Below, one piece after another: positions 14,320 to 14,322 of a DNA stretch of 14,322 nt. Position 1 is the stretch's first letter, and every line of letters begins with the position of its first letter. Where the stretch lies: contig JAHDEQ010000114.1 of assembly GCA_020628755.1 (NCBI GenBank), positions 1 through 14,322 on the forward strand, in the 5' to 3' direction. Made by a program: the position numbers and the translations under genes. The notes under the pieces are model-generated. The model had not been told where the DNA came from and ran no database searches. It was given only the letters and a program-made list of their open reading frames with translations. Origin of the DNA: Saprospiraceae bacterium. GTDB taxonomy: Bacteria; Bacteroidota; Bacteroidia; Chitinophagales; Saprospiraceae.

Positions 14320-14322
14320 ATG
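14320..14322 (+). CDS. possible start codon of a + strand gene cut by the window end
   Basis: The last three bases are ATG, preceded by AGGAG at 14306-14310 with a 9-base spacer, an ideal Shine-Dalgarno arrangement and the only obvious one in the window. Only one codon is visible, so this is a guess from the ribosome-binding context and the divergent position next to the lipoprotein gene. Confidence 0.3.

Overview
The window looks like chromosomal DNA of a Bacteroidota bacterium, probably of the Saprospiria/Cytophagia side, although the exact lineage cannot be fixed from sequence alone. The base composition is AT-rich. Shine-Dalgarno sites are almost absent, and several candidate promoters carry the Bacteroidota -7 motif TAnnTTTG. 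Protein types are also typical of the phylum: a BlaI repressor paired with an M56 membrane peptidase, a CYxxC-repeat protein with a peptidoglycan-binding end, and an RG/N-rich-tailed DEAD-box helicase. There are no tRNA or rRNA genes, transposases, CRISPR arrays or phage genes.

Layout. Positions 129-2480 hold a Ca2+/Na+ antiporter and a class I photolyase, both on + and probably co-transcribed. Positions 2769-3734 hold a secreted repeat protein closed by a strong terminator hairpin (3770-3805). Positions 3880-5178 hold a DEAD-box helicase facing a CCA-adding tRNA nucleotidyltransferase (5182-6606, -). These two stop codons sit only 3 bases apart inside a shared hairpin. Positions 6777-7949 (-) hold a small-conductance mechanosensitive-channel-like membrane protein built from four internal repeats, followed by two tandem hairpins. 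A 390-base AT-rich divergent region (7950-8339) carries two near-identical palindromes ahead of a BlaI-family repressor (8340-8696). The repressor is followed after 28 bases by a very large M56 peptidase (8725-12933). A hairpin terminator then separates this pair from a convergent lipoprotein gene (13027-14226, -).

The most unusual part is the 8269-12933 cassette. In known BlaI/BlaR1 pairs, an external sensor domain switches on a membrane metalloprotease that inactivates the repressor. Here the repressor and the four-helix HELVH protease core look conventional. In place of a penicillin-binding sensor, however, about 1,100 residues of predicted periplasmic sequence hold seven diverged copies of a roughly 110-residue unit that opens with a W-G motif. 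The twin palindromes upstream have ACTA/TAGT half-sites, like staphylococcal bla/mec operators, and are natural candidates for autoregulation. I infer a signal-transduction system with an undescribed multi-domain envelope sensor. Its ligand and regulon cannot be read from this window.

The remaining genes are mostly housekeeping or envelope/stress functions (ion homeostasis, light repair of DNA, RNA remodelling, tRNA maturation, osmotic channel, cell-wall-associated protein). They form no obvious single pathway with the cassette.
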